Positions 17,203-26,475 of a stretch of 64,000 nucleotides of DNA are shown here, piece after piece. The first letter of the stretch is position 1, and the number at the start of each line of letters is the position of its first letter. The stretch is from positions 18,760 through 82,759 of the forward strand of contig JAEYAR010000077.1 in the NCBI GenBank assembly GCA_023404715.1. Reading direction: 5' to 3'. The DNA comes from Bacillota bacterium (GTDB taxonomy: Bacteria > Bacillota > Clostridia > Christensenellales > Aristaeellaceae). The notes under the pieces are model-generated. The model was not told where the DNA came from. It was given only the letters and a program-made list of their open reading frames with translations, and ran no database searches. The position numbers and the translations under genes were made by a program.

Positions 17203-17946
17203 ATGCACGCGCTCATCACCAACGACGACGGCATCGCGGCGATCGGCATCCAAAGCTTGGCCGGCGCCTTTATCCAGGCGGGGCACCGCGTATCCATCGC
17301 TGCCCCCGACACGCAGCGCAGCGCGGCCGGGCACAGCATCACGCTCTTCAGGCCTTTGATGGCCAAAGAAACGGATTGGCCCGGCGCCAGGGCCTGGGCG
17401 ATCGACGGGACGCCCGCCGACTGCGTAAAGCTCGCGCTGGACAAGCTTTCAGGCCCGGTCGACGTAGTCGTCTCCGGCATCAACGACGGTCACAACATCG
17501 GTACGGACGTCCACTACAGCGGGACGGTCTCCGCCGCGATGGAAGGGGCTTTTGCCGGATTTCCTGCAATCGCGGTCTCGGTTCCGTTTCGGCGGCCGGA
17601 CCTTTGCCCTTTGGCGGCCAAGACGGCGTTGAAAGCTGCAGAAAAGATTTATGCAAAGCCCCTTGCGCAGCCCTTTACCCTGAACATCAACCTGCCGGAC
17701 GTGCCCCCCGAGGAAATCGCGGGAGAACGCGCGGCGGATTTGGCGCGCCTGCGCTACGACGACGGCTATCTGGAGCAGGAGAACGAGCGCGTTGGCAAGT
17801 ATTACTGGCTGATCGGCGGCATGGCCGCGGAGCAGGAGGAGGGGGACGCCGATGTTTGCCTGCTCAAGAAAGGCTATATCACCTATACGGCGCTGGGATA
17901 TAACTGGGCGCTGCCTGCGGAAACGGCGCGTTTTTTGCAGGAATAA
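17203..17946 (+). CDS. surE: 5'/3'-nucleotidase SurE
   Basis: Metal-dependent nucleoside monophosphate phosphatase of 247 residues, usually a dimer or tetramer. The start LITNDDGIAAIGI carries the paired Asp that bind the metal. APDTQRSAAGHSIT, DGTPADCVKLAL and SGINDGHNIGTDVHYSGTV are family signatures. The ATG at 17203 lies 6 bases after GAGG; an upstream in-frame ATG at 17191 would put four extra residues before the conserved start. It is the third gene of the VanW operon; the functional link to VanW proteins is unclear. Confidence 0.93.
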   Translation: MHALITNDDGIAAIGIQSLAGAFIQAGHRVSIAAPDTQRSAAGHSITLFRPLMAKETDWPGARAWAIDGTPADCVKLALDKLSGPVDVVVSGINDGHNIGTDVHYSGTVSAAMEGAFAGFPAIAVSVPFRRPDLCPLAAKTALKAAEKIYAKPLAQPFTLNINLPDVPPEEIAGERAADLARLRYDDGYLEQENERVGKYYWLIGGMAAEQEEGDADVCLLKKGYITYTALGYNWALPAETARFLQE

Positions 17947-17957
17947 GTCGCATATGC

Positions 17958-17986
17958 TTGCAAATCACCTGTAAATTTGATAAAAT
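17958..17986 (+). promoter_or_regulatory. SigA-type promoter of the RpiR regulator
   Basis: TTGCAA (17958-17963), 17-base spacer, TAAAAT (17981-17986). A GAGGTGAT ribosome site follows at 18014-18021. Confidence 0.75.
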
Positions 17987-18024
17987 GGCAGCGGCAACGA
18001 AGTTTGCGGTATGAGGTGATGGAA

Positions 18025-18891
18025 ATGCAGGATATGCAGGATTTGATCCGCCGTTTGAATCAATCTGGCAAGCGCCTGAGCAAGGGGCATCGCCGGATTG
18101 CGGAATATATCGTCGAACATTATGATAAGGCCGTCTTTATGACGGCATCCCGTCTGGGCGACAAGGTCGGCGTGAGCGAGTCGACGGTCGTCCGTTTTGC
18201 GTCTGCGCTGGGATACGAGGGCTATCCGCAGCTGCAGCGGGCGCTGCAGGAGCTCGTCCGCCACAGGCTGACGGCGGTGCAGCGCTTTGAGATGGCGTCG
18301 GATATCGACCAATCGGAGGTGCTGCGCACCGTTCTGCGCGCAGACATGCAAAACATCCGCACGACGATCGAGGACATCGATACGGTAGCCTTCGACGACG
18401 TCGTCGACCGGATTTTGAATGCGCGCAATATCTACGTCATGGGCGTGCGCTCCGCGGCGCCGCTCGCGCAGTTTTTGGGCTATTACCTGAACTTCATATT
18501 CGACAATGTCCGGATCGTCGGCGAGAGCGCCGTCGACGTCTTTGAACAGATTTCGCGCGTCAATGAGGAGGACATGCTCATCGGCATCAGCTTCCCGCGT
18601 TATTCGACGCGCACGCTGGAGGCGATGACGTTTGCCAAGGCGCGCGGCGCGCAGGTGGTCGCGCTGACGGACGGCCCGATGTCGCCCCTGCACGCCGCTT
18701 CGACCATCTGCCTGACCGCGCGCACGGACATGGCCTCGTTCGTCGACTCGCTGGCCGCGCCGCTGTCGGTCATCAACGCGCTGGTGGTCGCCGTGGGCCT
18801 TCGCCGGCGCGACGACCTATCGGAGCATTTCCGTTTGATGGAAGGAATATGGGATGAATACCGTGTCTACCTCGGAAAAGACCGTGCATGA
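18025..18891 (+). CDS. RpiR/MurR family transcriptional regulator
   Basis: 288-residue sugar-phosphate-responsive regulator. The N-terminal HTH_6 domain (residues about 8-80) includes GDKVGVSESTVVRFASALGYEGYPQLQ. A C-terminal SIS domain (residues about 125-260) binds a phosphosugar (NIYVMGVRSAAPLAQF, LIGISFPRYSTRTLEAM). ATG at 18025 sits 7 bases from GAGG; ATG codons at 18019 and 18034 are possible. It overlaps the downstream flavoprotein gene by 38 bp, so the two share a transcript. Its target is unknown; the nearby glycerol-3-phosphate operon or the distant sugar kinase are candidates only. Confidence 0.88.
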   Translation: MQDMQDLIRRLNQSGKRLSKGHRRIAEYIVEHYDKAVFMTASRLGDKVGVSESTVVRFASALGYEGYPQLQRALQELVRHRLTAVQRFEMASDIDQSEVLRTVLRADMQNIRTTIEDIDTVAFDDVVDRILNARNIYVMGVRSAAPLAQFLGYYLNFIFDNVRIVGESAVDVFEQISRVNEEDMLIGISFPRYSTRTLEAMTFAKARGAQVVALTDGPMSPLHAASTICLTARTDMASFVDSLAAPLSVINALVVAVGLRRRDDLSEHFRLMEGIWDEYRVYLGKDRA

Positions 18892-20125
18892 TCTCGCCGT
18901 CGTCGGCGGGGGCCCTGCCGGCATGCTGGCCGCGCTGACGGCCGCGCGCGAGGGCGCGCGCGTGCTCCTGCTGGAGCGCAACGAAAAGCTGGGCAAAAAG
19001 CTCTATATCACCGGGAAGGGCCGATGTAACGTCACCAATGTCGCGGATTTCGAGGAGTTTTTTGCGCAAGTGCCTCGAAATCCACGTTTTTTGAATGCGG
19101 CCGTTCGCGGCTTTAGCGCGCAGGATCTCATGGCGCTGCTGCAGGATCTGGGGGTGCCGTTGGACGTACAGCGCGGCGGGCGCGTATTCCCCAAATCAGA
19201 AAAGGCGAGCGACGTGACCCGCGCGCTCGAGAGCGCCCTCGCTCAAGCAGGCGTCAGGGTTCGGCTAAGCGCCCGTGTAGAGGCGCTCGAGCAGCAGGAG
19301 GACGCCGTCAGCGCCGTACTGCTAAAAGACGGGGAGCGCATCCCCGTACGCTGCGCGGTGATCGCCACGGGCGGCGTTTCCTACCCTTCCACCGGTTCGA
19401 CGGGGGATGGATACCGCCTGGCCGAGGCCGCGGGGCATCGCCTCGTGCCGCCGCGGCCGGCGCTGGTCGGCATGGTGACGCAAGCGGACTGGCCGCGTGA
19501 ACTCCAGGGGTTATCGCTCAAGAACGTACGCCTCAGCGCCAGATGCGGCAAAAAAAAGCTATACGACGAGCTGGGTGAGATGCTCTTTACGCATTTCGGC
19601 GTCTCCGGGCCGCTGGTGCTCGAACTGTCGAGCCACATGACGGACCTGGATCCGCAGGGCGTGCAGGTACGCCTCGATCTCAAGCCGGGCCTTACGCCCG
19701 AGCAGGTTGAACGGCGGCTGCAGCGCGACTTTGAGGCGATGCAGCGCAGGCAGATCGCGGGCGTGATGGGCGGCCTGCTGCCCCAGCGGATGGCGGCCCT
19801 ATTTCCCGGTCTGTGCGGCATCGACCCGCAGCTGCCCGTGCACCAGGTGACGCGCGTGCAACGGCAGAAGATCGCACAGACGCTGAAGGCCCTGGCGCTG
19901 CCGATTGCCGGCATGCGCCCCGTAGAGGAGGCGATCGTCACGCGCGGCGGGGTGGACGTAAAGGAGGTCGTTCCGGGCACGATGGCGTCCAAGCGCGTAT
20001 CAGGGCTGTACTTTGCGGGCGAGGTTCTGGATGTGGACGCGCATACAGGCGGGTTTAACCTGCAAATCGCCTTCTCGACGGGCGTGCTCGCCGGTCGGGC
20101 GGCGGCAAAGAGCATTCGGCTGTAG
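18854..20125 (+). CDS. BaiN/YhiN (HI0933) family flavoprotein oxidoreductase
   Basis: 423-residue FAD protein. The N-terminal Rossmann motif is DLAVVGGGPAGMLAA, followed by the family block KLGKKLYITGKGRCNVTN. The C-terminal GEVLDVDAHTGGFNLQIAFSTG closes the FAD site. In bile-acid-converting Clostridia a member (BaiN) was reported to reduce steroid intermediates, but most homologues have no known substrate. The ATG lies 7 bases after GGAAGGA, inside the end of the RpiR gene. Nothing around it supports bile acid metabolism. Confidence 0.88.
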   Translation: MNTVSTSEKTVHDLAVVGGGPAGMLAALTAAREGARVLLLERNEKLGKKLYITGKGRCNVTNVADFEEFFAQVPRNPRFLNAAVRGFSAQDLMALLQDLGVPLDVQRGGRVFPKSEKASDVTRALESALAQAGVRVRLSARVEALEQQEDAVSAVLLKDGERIPVRCAVIATGGVSYPSTGSTGDGYRLAEAAGHRLVPPRPALVGMVTQADWPRELQGLSLKNVRLSARCGKKKLYDELGEMLFTHFGVSGPLVLELSSHMTDLDPQGVQVRLDLKPGLTPEQVERRLQRDFEAMQRRQIAGVMGGLLPQRMAALFPGLCGIDPQLPVHQVTRVQRQKIAQTLKALALPIAGMRPVEEAIVTRGGVDVKEVVPGTMASKRVSGLYFAGEVLDVDAHTGGFNLQIAFSTGVLAGRAAAKSIRL

Positions 20126-20178
20126 CGCCGGTCGGCGTTGCATACATATGAATTCATTTAGGAAGCGGGAGGAACGAC

Positions 20179-21621
20179 ATGCGGTACGATGTGGTCATCG
20201 TCGGCGGCGGCGTGATCGGTTGCGCGATCGCCAGGGAGCTTTCGCGCCTCGATGTGCGCGCGGCGCTCGTGGAGGCGACGGAGGACGTCGCCATGGGGTC
20301 TTCCAGGGCAAACAGCGCGATCGTCCATGCGGGATACGACTGTAAACCGGGGAGCGTCATGGCACGAATGAACGTTCGCGGCAATGCGATGTTCACCCAA
20401 TGGTGCGAGGAGCTGGACGTCCCGCTCGGCAGGTGCGGGTCGCTCGTCGTGGGCTTCGACGAGCAGGACCGGCGTGAAATCGAGAAGCTGTACGATCAAG
20501 GCCTTCAAAACGGCGTCCCGGATATGGAAATCATTGACGGCGACGCGGCGCGGGCGCTGGAGCCTTCGCTCAGCGATCAGGTCAAATGCGCGCTGTATGC
20601 CCGCACTGGCGGCATTACCTGCCCGTATGAGCTGACGATCGCCTGCTTCGAAAATGCGAAAAAGAACGGCGTGACGTTTGAGATGGACGCCCCCGTTACG
20701 GCGATTGTGAAAAGGTCGGATGGCGGCTTCACCCTAACCTGCGGTGGAAAGACGATCGATGCGGACTACGTCGTCAACGCGGCGGGGCTCTTTTCCGACG
20801 ACGTCGCACGGATGGCCGGCGACGACTCGTTCTCCATCTCCGCCCGCAAGGGAGAATACCTGCTTCTGGACCGGAACGCCTGTCACACCTACAAGGTCGT
20901 CTTTCAGACGCCCTCTCCGATGGGCAAGGGCGTGCTCGTCAGCCCCACGGTCGACGGCAACGTGTTTGCCGGTCCGACGGCGGTGGATCAGGCGGATAAG
21001 CGAGACACCGAGGTGACGCAGGAGGGCATCGAGACGCTGCGGCGTCTGGCGCTCAAATCCGTTCCGACGCTCGATTTTCGTTCCGTCATCACGTCGTTCG
21101 CCGGCGTGCGCGCCGTGCCGTCTACGGGCGACTTTATCATTCGCGCGAGCGAGGCCGCGCCCCATATGGTTCACGCGGCGGGTATCGCCTCGCCGGGACT
21201 CTCCAGCGCGCCCGCGATCGCGGAGGAGGTTGTGCGGCTGCTGGGGCAGCAGGGCCTGAAGGCCGCCCATAAACCGGATTTTGACCCGAGGCGGGCGCAT
21301 ATCGCCGCCTTTCGTAAGATGACGCGCGCCCAGCAGGCGCAGGCCGTCGCGAAAAACCCCTTGTACGGGCGGATCATCTGCCGGTGTGAGACGGTGACAG
21401 AGGCGGAAATCGTGGAGGCGATCCGCCGCGGCGCGCGCTCCGTCGACGGCGTCAAGCGCCGCACGCGCGCGGGCATGGGCCGATGCCAGGGCGGCTTCTG
21501 CTCCCCGCGCGTGATGGATATCCTCGCGCGCGAGTTAAACGTACCGATGGAAGAAATCACGAAGTTCGGCGGCGGCTCCAAGCTGGTCGTCGGCAAACTC
21601 AAGGAGGGGAAGCACGCATGA
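20179..21621 (+). CDS. FAD-dependent glycerol-3-phosphate dehydrogenase-like protein with [2Fe-2S] domain
   Basis: 480 residues. A DAO-type flavoprotein domain (YDVVIVGGGVIGCAIARELSR, residues 1-370) resembles anaerobic GlpA and L-2-hydroxyglutarate oxidases. A C-terminal BFD-like [2Fe-2S] domain has the cysteines CRCETVT and GRCQGGFC. The first gene of a tight three-gene set with a second flavoprotein and a DUF1667 protein; in Firmicutes this trio acts as, or is annotated as, an anaerobic glycerol-3-phosphate dehydrogenase. GGGAGG lies upstream of the ATG. No glycerol kinase or facilitator gene is present, so the substrate is assigned only by family. Confidence 0.83.
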   Translation: MRYDVVIVGGGVIGCAIARELSRLDVRAALVEATEDVAMGSSRANSAIVHAGYDCKPGSVMARMNVRGNAMFTQWCEELDVPLGRCGSLVVGFDEQDRREIEKLYDQGLQNGVPDMEIIDGDAARALEPSLSDQVKCALYARTGGITCPYELTIACFENAKKNGVTFEMDAPVTAIVKRSDGGFTLTCGGKTIDADYVVNAAGLFSDDVARMAGDDSFSISARKGEYLLLDRNACHTYKVVFQTPSPMGKGVLVSPTVDGNVFAGPTAVDQADKRDTEVTQEGIETLRRLALKSVPTLDFRSVITSFAGVRAVPSTGDFIIRASEAAPHMVHAAGIASPGLSSAPAIAEEVVRLLGQQGLKAAHKPDFDPRRAHIAAFRKMTRAQQAQAVAKNPLYGRIICRCETVTEAEIVEAIRRGARSVDGVKRRTRAGMGRCQGGFCSPRVMDILARELNVPMEEITKFGGGSKLVVGKLKEGKHA

Positions 21622-22862
21622 AGCGCAAGGTAGACGTAGTCGTCATCGGCGGCGGCCCGGCGGGGCTGGCGGCCGCGCTCAAAGCGCATGAAGCCGGCGT
21701 CGGCGTGCTCGTGCTCGAGCGTGACAAGGAGCCCGGCGGCATTTTGCAGCAGTGCATCCACAATGGGTTTGGCCTGCACTACTTTGGGGAAGAATTGACG
21801 GGCCCGGAATATGCGGGCCGGTTCATCGACCGGGCGAAGGAAGCGGGCATTGAGGTATTGACGGATACGATGGTGCTCGAGTTTACGAACGACCGCCGCG
21901 TACTCGCGGTGAGCGCCCAGGCGGGCCTGATCGAAATCGAGGCCGGCGCGGTCGTGCTGGCCATGGGCTGTCGGCAGCGCACGCGCGGCGCGCTGAGCAT
22001 CCCCGGCGCGCGCCCGGCGGGCGTGTTCACCGCCGGGTGCGCGCAGCGGCTGACGAATATGGAGGGCTACATGCCCGGGCGGCAGGTTGTGATATTGGGC
22101 TCCGGCGATATCGGCCTGATCATGGCGCGCCGCATGACGTGGGAGGGCGCTAAGGTCATGGCGGTCTGCGAGCTGATGCCGTATTCCAGCGGCCTGAACC
22201 GCAACATCGTGCAGTGCCTGGTGGACAATGACATTCCGCTCAAATTCAACCACACGGTCGTGCGCATTCACGGCAAGGAGCGCGTCGAGGCGGTGACGAT
22301 CAGCGAGGTGGACGAGCAGACCAAGCGGCCGATTCCGGGGACGGAAGAGACCATTCCCTGCGATACGCTGCTGCTCTCCGTCGGGCTGCTGCCCGAAAAT
22401 GAGCTGACGATCGCGGCGGGCGTCGAGATGGACCGCATCACCGCAGGCGCAATCGTGGACGAGCGGCGGCAGACGAGCCTCCCGGGCGTGTTTGCCTGCG
22501 GCAACGTGCTGCACGTGCACGACCTTGTGGACAACGTCAGCAATGAAGCGGAGCTGGCGGGGAGCAGCGCCGCGCAGTTCGCCCAAAACCCGGCCCCCAT
22601 CCGGGAAGCGCTGCGCGTCGTTGCGGAGGGCGGCGTGCGCTATACGGTGCCGCAAAGGCTATCCGCCGCGGCCAACGGCAAGGTAGACCTGTATTTCCGC
22701 GTCGGCGCGGTCTATAAAGGCGCGACGCTCTTGGTGCGCAGCGGCGAAAAGGAACTGCTCCGGCGGAAAAAGCCGATCATGACGCCGGGCGAAATGGAAA
22801 AGGTGACGGTCGACGTCACCGGTCTGACAGACGACGTACACCTGACGATCGTGGAGGGGTAA
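21618..22862 (+). CDS. NAD(P)/FAD-dependent oxidoreductase, second subunit of the dehydrogenase set
   Basis: 414-residue pyridine nucleotide-disulfide oxidoreductase fold. The FAD motif is VVVIGGGPAGLAAALKAHEAG at the N-terminus and a second nucleotide site is VVILGSGDIGLIMARR at about residue 155. The redox cysteine pair of true disulfide reductases is absent; PGGILQQCIHNGFG stands there. It likely passes electrons between NAD and the first subunit. It overlaps the upstream gene by ATGA and the DUF1667 gene starts 4 bp after its stop. Confidence 0.85.
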   Translation: MKRKVDVVVIGGGPAGLAAALKAHEAGVGVLVLERDKEPGGILQQCIHNGFGLHYFGEELTGPEYAGRFIDRAKEAGIEVLTDTMVLEFTNDRRVLAVSAQAGLIEIEAGAVVLAMGCRQRTRGALSIPGARPAGVFTAGCAQRLTNMEGYMPGRQVVILGSGDIGLIMARRMTWEGAKVMAVCELMPYSSGLNRNIVQCLVDNDIPLKFNHTVVRIHGKERVEAVTISEVDEQTKRPIPGTEETIPCDTLLLSVGLLPENELTIAAGVEMDRITAGAIVDERRQTSLPGVFACGNVLHVHDLVDNVSNEAELAGSSAAQFAQNPAPIREALRVVAEGGVRYTVPQRLSAAANGKVDLYFRVGAVYKGATLLVRSGEKELLRRKKPIMTPGEMEKVTVDVTGLTDDVHLTIVEG

Positions 22863-22866
22863 AGCG

Positions 22867-23226
22867 ATGACAAAGGAAATGATCTGCATCTCATGCCCGA
22901 TAGGCTGCCAATTGAAGGTGACGCAGGAGGGCGATCAGGTGGTCGTCACGGGCAACACCTGCAAGCGCGGCGAGACCTACGGCCGCCAGGAGATGACCTG
23001 CCCGATGCGCGTCGTCACCTCCCTCGTGCGCCTTACGGGCGGCGTGCGGCCGGTTTGCTCGTGCAAGACGCAGCGGCCGATCCCCAAGGCGGAGATACCG
23101 CAGGTGCTCGAGCAAATCAAAGCGAAGATGGCGCAAGCGCCGCTGCATCGCGGGGATGTGCTCATCGAAAACGTCGCGGACACCGGCGTGAACCTCGTTG
23201 CGACGTCGGATGTCGCGGTAAAATAG
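22867..23226 (+). CDS. DUF1667 protein, third gene of the dehydrogenase set
   Basis: 119 residues. Cysteines occur as CISCPIGCQL, GNTCKRGETYGRQEMTCPMR and VCSCKTQRPIP, as in DUF1667 proteins, and suggest an Fe-S or zinc site. The family nearly always lies beside the two flavoproteins seen here. Its function, electron transfer or assembly, has not been proven to my knowledge. The start is 4 bp after the previous stop with TGACAAAGGA around it. It ends the operon; about 200 bp without a gene follow. Confidence 0.85.
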   Translation: MTKEMICISCPIGCQLKVTQEGDQVVVTGNTCKRGETYGRQEMTCPMRVVTSLVRLTGGVRPVCSCKTQRPIPKAEIPQVLEQIKAKMAQAPLHRGDVLIENVADTGVNLVATSDVAVK

Positions 23227-23428
23227 CCGCCATACGCCGCGTAAAGGCAAAATACAGGGCATACTATCGAGGGCGGACGCTTCGGCGCCCGTCCTATCTG
23301 CAATTTGGGCAGGAAAACAATTTTTTGTCCAGAATAGTATAAAAATATCGGAAAAGCAGCCGGCGAAAACCGTCTCAGACGGTTGATAGATACGGCGGAT
23401 GAGAAACGAAAAGAGAGGGGGAAGCGAC

Positions 23429-25087
23429 GTGGCGCAGAGCATTCGCTTGCGGATAGACGGCCGGGAGATCGACTGCCCGGTCGGGACGAGCATTCAGGAG
23501 ATTTTGCACGATTATATGCAGGAGGCACAGGAAAAGGCGGTCGCCGTCCGCGTCGGTGGCACGGTAAAAGGGCTGCGCTGGCAGCCGCAGAAGGATTGCA
23601 GCTGCACGCTGATGACATACGAAAACGAGGAGGGGAGGCGCGTCTACGAGCGCTCCGCCCGTTTCGTCTTTCTCATGGCCGTGCGCGATGTGATGCCGGG
23701 CGCGCGCGTACGCGTGGAGAACAGCGCGGGCTACGGCGTGTACGCGGTGATTGACGGGGAGGGCGCGCTTTCCAGCCTACGCGTGCGGCGCATCGAGCAG
23801 CGCATGCGCGAGATCGTGGCCGCGGACTTGCCGTTCGTGCGCACGCGTATGTCGCGGGAAGAGGCGATATCCTATTTCGAGCACGATGGGCAGCAGGACA
23901 AAGTGCGTCTTTTGCAGTACAGGCCCTATTCCTATTTTGACCTGTACGTCTGTGGGGATACGAAGGAGTATTTTTACGGCGAAATGCTGCCCTCTACGGG
24001 CTATGTGCGCCATTTTTCGCTGCAATTCTACCTGCCCGGGGTCATTTTGCAGCTGCCCGCGCCCGCCCATCCCCAGCGGGTCGCTTCGTTCATGGAGCGG
24101 CCCAAGCTACAGCGCGCCTTTGCGGAGGCGGCACAGTGGGGCAATATCCTCTCCTGCAGCAACGCGGCGGATCTGAACGATTTGATCTCGGCGGGGCAGA
24201 TGCGCGATTTTATCCGCGTGAACGAGGCCTTGCAGGAAAAATCGATCGCTGACGCCGCAGACCGCATAGCGGAGAAGGGCGCAAGGCTCGTGCTCATCGC
24301 CGGGCCCTCCTCGTCCGGCAAGACGACGTTTGCCCGCAGGCTGGCCATACAGCTGCGCCTAAGCGGCCTGCACCCCGTATCGATCTCGCTGGACAACTAC
24401 TATCTGGACCGCGAGAAGGTACCCCTGGACGCCGAGGGCAAGCCTGACCTGGAGTGCCTGGAATCGCTCGACGTGCCTCTCTTTAACGAACAGCTCGTCC
24501 GCCTGCTGCAGGGGGACGAGGTGGAGATCCCGGAATTTTCATTTCGCGTCAAGCAGCGCAAGGAGAGCGGCAAGCTGCTGCGCGTCAGGGAGGATCAACC
24601 CATCATCGTCGAAGGAATCCACGGGTTGAATAACAGGCTGACCGAGGACATCCCGGGCAAGATGAAATACAAGATTTATATCAGCGCGCTGACGCAATTG
24701 AACCTGGACGATCACAACCGCATCCGCACGACGGATGTTCGTCTGCTCAGGCGCATGGTGCGGGATCATCAATTCCGCCATTCGCCGGTCGAGCGCACGA
24801 TGGACATGTGGGATTCGGTGCGCGCAGGCGAAGAAAAGCATATCTTCCCTTTTCAGGAAGAAGCGGACCTGATGTTTAACTCCTCGCTCTACTATGAGCT
24901 GGCTGTATTGAAAAAATATGCCTATCCGCTGCTAGGCGCAGTGGCGGAGGAGAGCCGCTGGTACTCGCGCGCCCTGCGCATGCTGAAATTCCTGAACTAC
25001 TTTCAGACGGCGGACGTAGAAGACGAGATTCCCCCTACGTCGATTCTACGCGAATTCATCGGGGGCTGCACCTTTTATCAAGAATGA
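23429..25087 (+). CDS. Uridine kinase-like protein with TGS and ThrRS-editing-like N-terminus
   Basis: 552 residues. The N-terminal TGS-like domain (IRLRIDGREIDCPVGTSIQEIL) and a segment related to the second additional domain of ThrRS/AlaRS are followed by a P-loop kinase (LIAGPSSSGKTTFARRLAIQL, residues about 285-480) of the uridine kinase/phosphoribulokinase family. This fusion is common in Clostridia and Thermotoga and is usually named nucleoside kinase. The GTG at 23429 has AGGGGGAAG upstream; an ATG at 23399 is possible but has a poor ribosome site. A phosphate acceptor other than uridine is possible. Confidence 0.85.
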   Translation: MAQSIRLRIDGREIDCPVGTSIQEILHDYMQEAQEKAVAVRVGGTVKGLRWQPQKDCSCTLMTYENEEGRRVYERSARFVFLMAVRDVMPGARVRVENSAGYGVYAVIDGEGALSSLRVRRIEQRMREIVAADLPFVRTRMSREEAISYFEHDGQQDKVRLLQYRPYSYFDLYVCGDTKEYFYGEMLPSTGYVRHFSLQFYLPGVILQLPAPAHPQRVASFMERPKLQRAFAEAAQWGNILSCSNAADLNDLISAGQMRDFIRVNEALQEKSIADAADRIAEKGARLVLIAGPSSSGKTTFARRLAIQLRLSGLHPVSISLDNYYLDREKVPLDAEGKPDLECLESLDVPLFNEQLVRLLQGDEVEIPEFSFRVKQRKESGKLLRVREDQPIIVEGIHGLNNRLTEDIPGKMKYKIYISALTQLNLDDHNRIRTTDVRLLRRMVRDHQFRHSPVERTMDMWDSVRAGEEKHIFPFQEEADLMFNSSLYYELAVLKKYAYPLLGAVAEESRWYSRALRMLKFLNYFQTADVEDEIPPTSILREFIGGCTFYQE

Positions 25088-25181
25088 TGCCGAATAACAA
25101 AAAAATGCATCTGCGTTTTTCGCATTTTCGGTTTGCTTTTCGCCGACTTGCGCACAATAGCCGTGAGGAGGCGAATGAGCT

Positions 25182-25784
25182 TTGAAAAAGACTATTCTGG
25201 TACTCTTGAGCGCCTTGTTGGTTGTTTCCTTGGCAGGCTGCGCGAGCAATACGACGCCGACGCCGTCTCCCTCGCCGATGACAACGACTGCGGCGCCGAC
25301 GCAGAACGCTACGACCGAACCGACCACGGCCCCGACCGAGGCCCCGACGATCGCGCCCGAGGCGACGATGGGCGCGACGAGCGCGCAGCCCGCGGCGGAC
25401 GCGAGCCTTGAGCCCACGGCCCCGGCGGCAGGCGGTACGATGAGCGATTCGGACGCCATGGCTGTCGCGAAAAAGGTGAGCGACGAGGTGACGCGCCTGA
25501 GCGAGATCAGCAAGGCGACGACGGTCGTCGTCGGCGACACGGCCCTGATCGGCGTCGAGTTCGATGCGCAGTACAAGGGCGAAATGACCACGCGGATCAA
25601 GGACATGGTGGCCAGCCGGGCCAAGGCGGCGGACAAGCGCATCCAAAACGTGACGGTTACGGCCGACCCCGACTTGCTGACGCGCGTAACGGACCTGGGC
25701 AAGAAGCTGGACGGCGGCTCGGTGATTTCGGATATCACGACCGAGTTCACGGAAATTGTCAACCGAATTGCGCCGGTGAGCTAA
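25182..25784 (+). CDS. YhcN/YlaJ-like sporulation lipoprotein
   Basis: 200-residue lipoprotein. The lipobox LVVSLAGC places the lipidated Cys at residue 20. A Thr/Pro/Ala-rich linker (residues about 22-85) is followed by a domain like YhcN/YlaJ (AKKVSDEVTRLSEISKATTVVVGDTALIGVEF). In Bacilli these proteins go to the spore inner membrane and affect germination and outgrowth. It starts with TTG, 10 bases after GAGGAGG. A terminator follows the stop, so it is probably monocistronic. Confidence 0.8.
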   Translation: MKKTILVLLSALLVVSLAGCASNTTPTPSPSPMTTTAAPTQNATTEPTTAPTEAPTIAPEATMGATSAQPAADASLEPTAPAAGGTMSDSDAMAVAKKVSDEVTRLSEISKATTVVVGDTALIGVEFDAQYKGEMTTRIKDMVASRAKAADKRIQNVTVTADPDLLTRVTDLGKKLDGGSVISDITTEFTEIVNRIAPVS

Positions 25785-25798
25785 GGAAGCGGATCGAA

Positions 25799-25826
25799 AA
25801 AGGACGGTTTGTGCCGCCCTTTTTTT
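25799..25826 (+). terminator. Intrinsic terminator after the lipoprotein gene
   Basis: AAAGGACGG pairs with CCGCCCTTT (one A-C mismatch) around a 6-base loop; the T-run reaches 25826. Confidence 0.8.
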
Positions 25827-25893
25827 GGTGGTGCAAAGGCATGCGGCGGCAGGGTCCGTGCATACGCTCGGGGTACAAAGGAGCGGATGCCAG

Positions 25894-26475
25894 ATGGATC
25901 TTTATGGACGCTGCCGCCGGTGGAACATCAATGGACTGGGAATCCTGTTCGTCTTGGGGACATTGAACCATTTTTTATACGCCTGGTCGGGGCGAAACGC
26001 GCTGGTCGGCGCCTTCGTCCCGGTAAACGAGAGCGTGTGGGAGCATGGAAAGCTTTTGCTTTGGCCGATCAGCTTATGGTGGTTGCTCGGGATGGCATTG
26101 ATCCGCCCCATGCGCGCTGCCTGGCCACAGGGGACGGCGAGCGATGGGCGCCTGCGATGGCTGATGGGTGCCGGCGTCTCGTGTATGACGGCGCTTGGCG
26201 TGATGATCGCGGGCTTCTACACGATCACCGGCGCCTTCGGCCTACACGCGCTATGGGCCGACATCCTTCTTTTTGCCCTGGCGCTGGTTGCGGGGCAAGC
26301 GGCCGGTCTACGCGTCTTTTCAACCCGCGCGCGCAGACGCACGCTGTATCTCGCGCCGGCGATCGCCCTAAGCCTCCTGCTTTTGGCCAGCATCGTCTTT
26401 ACGTACAAAGCGCCGAATATTCCGCTCTTTACGCCCCCTGCGGCGCAAACCGGCGTCTCAGAGGCCGGCGCCTGA
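25894..26475 (+). CDS. DUF6512-like integral membrane protein
   Basis: 193 residues with about five membrane helices. The sequence LNHFLYAWSGRNALVGAFVPVNESVWEHGKLLLWP resembles the conserved start of DUF6512 proteins. Function unknown. The ATG is 9 bases after AAAGGAGC. The 3' end overlaps the stop of the large minus-strand glucan synthase-like gene by 18 bp, so the two are convergent and antisense at their ends. Confidence 0.75.
   Translation: MDLYGRCRRWNINGLGILFVLGTLNHFLYAWSGRNALVGAFVPVNESVWEHGKLLLWPISLWWLLGMALIRPMRAAWPQGTASDGRLRWLMGAGVSCMTALGVMIAGFYTITGAFGLHALWADILLFALALVAGQAAGLRVFSTRARRRTLYLAPAIALSLLLLASIVFTYKAPNIPLFTPPAAQTGVSEAGA

Noticed and set aside
18854..20125. Bile-acid (bai) operon
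   Set aside because: Only a BaiN-family flavoprotein is present; it is a widespread family and no other bai gene is near.
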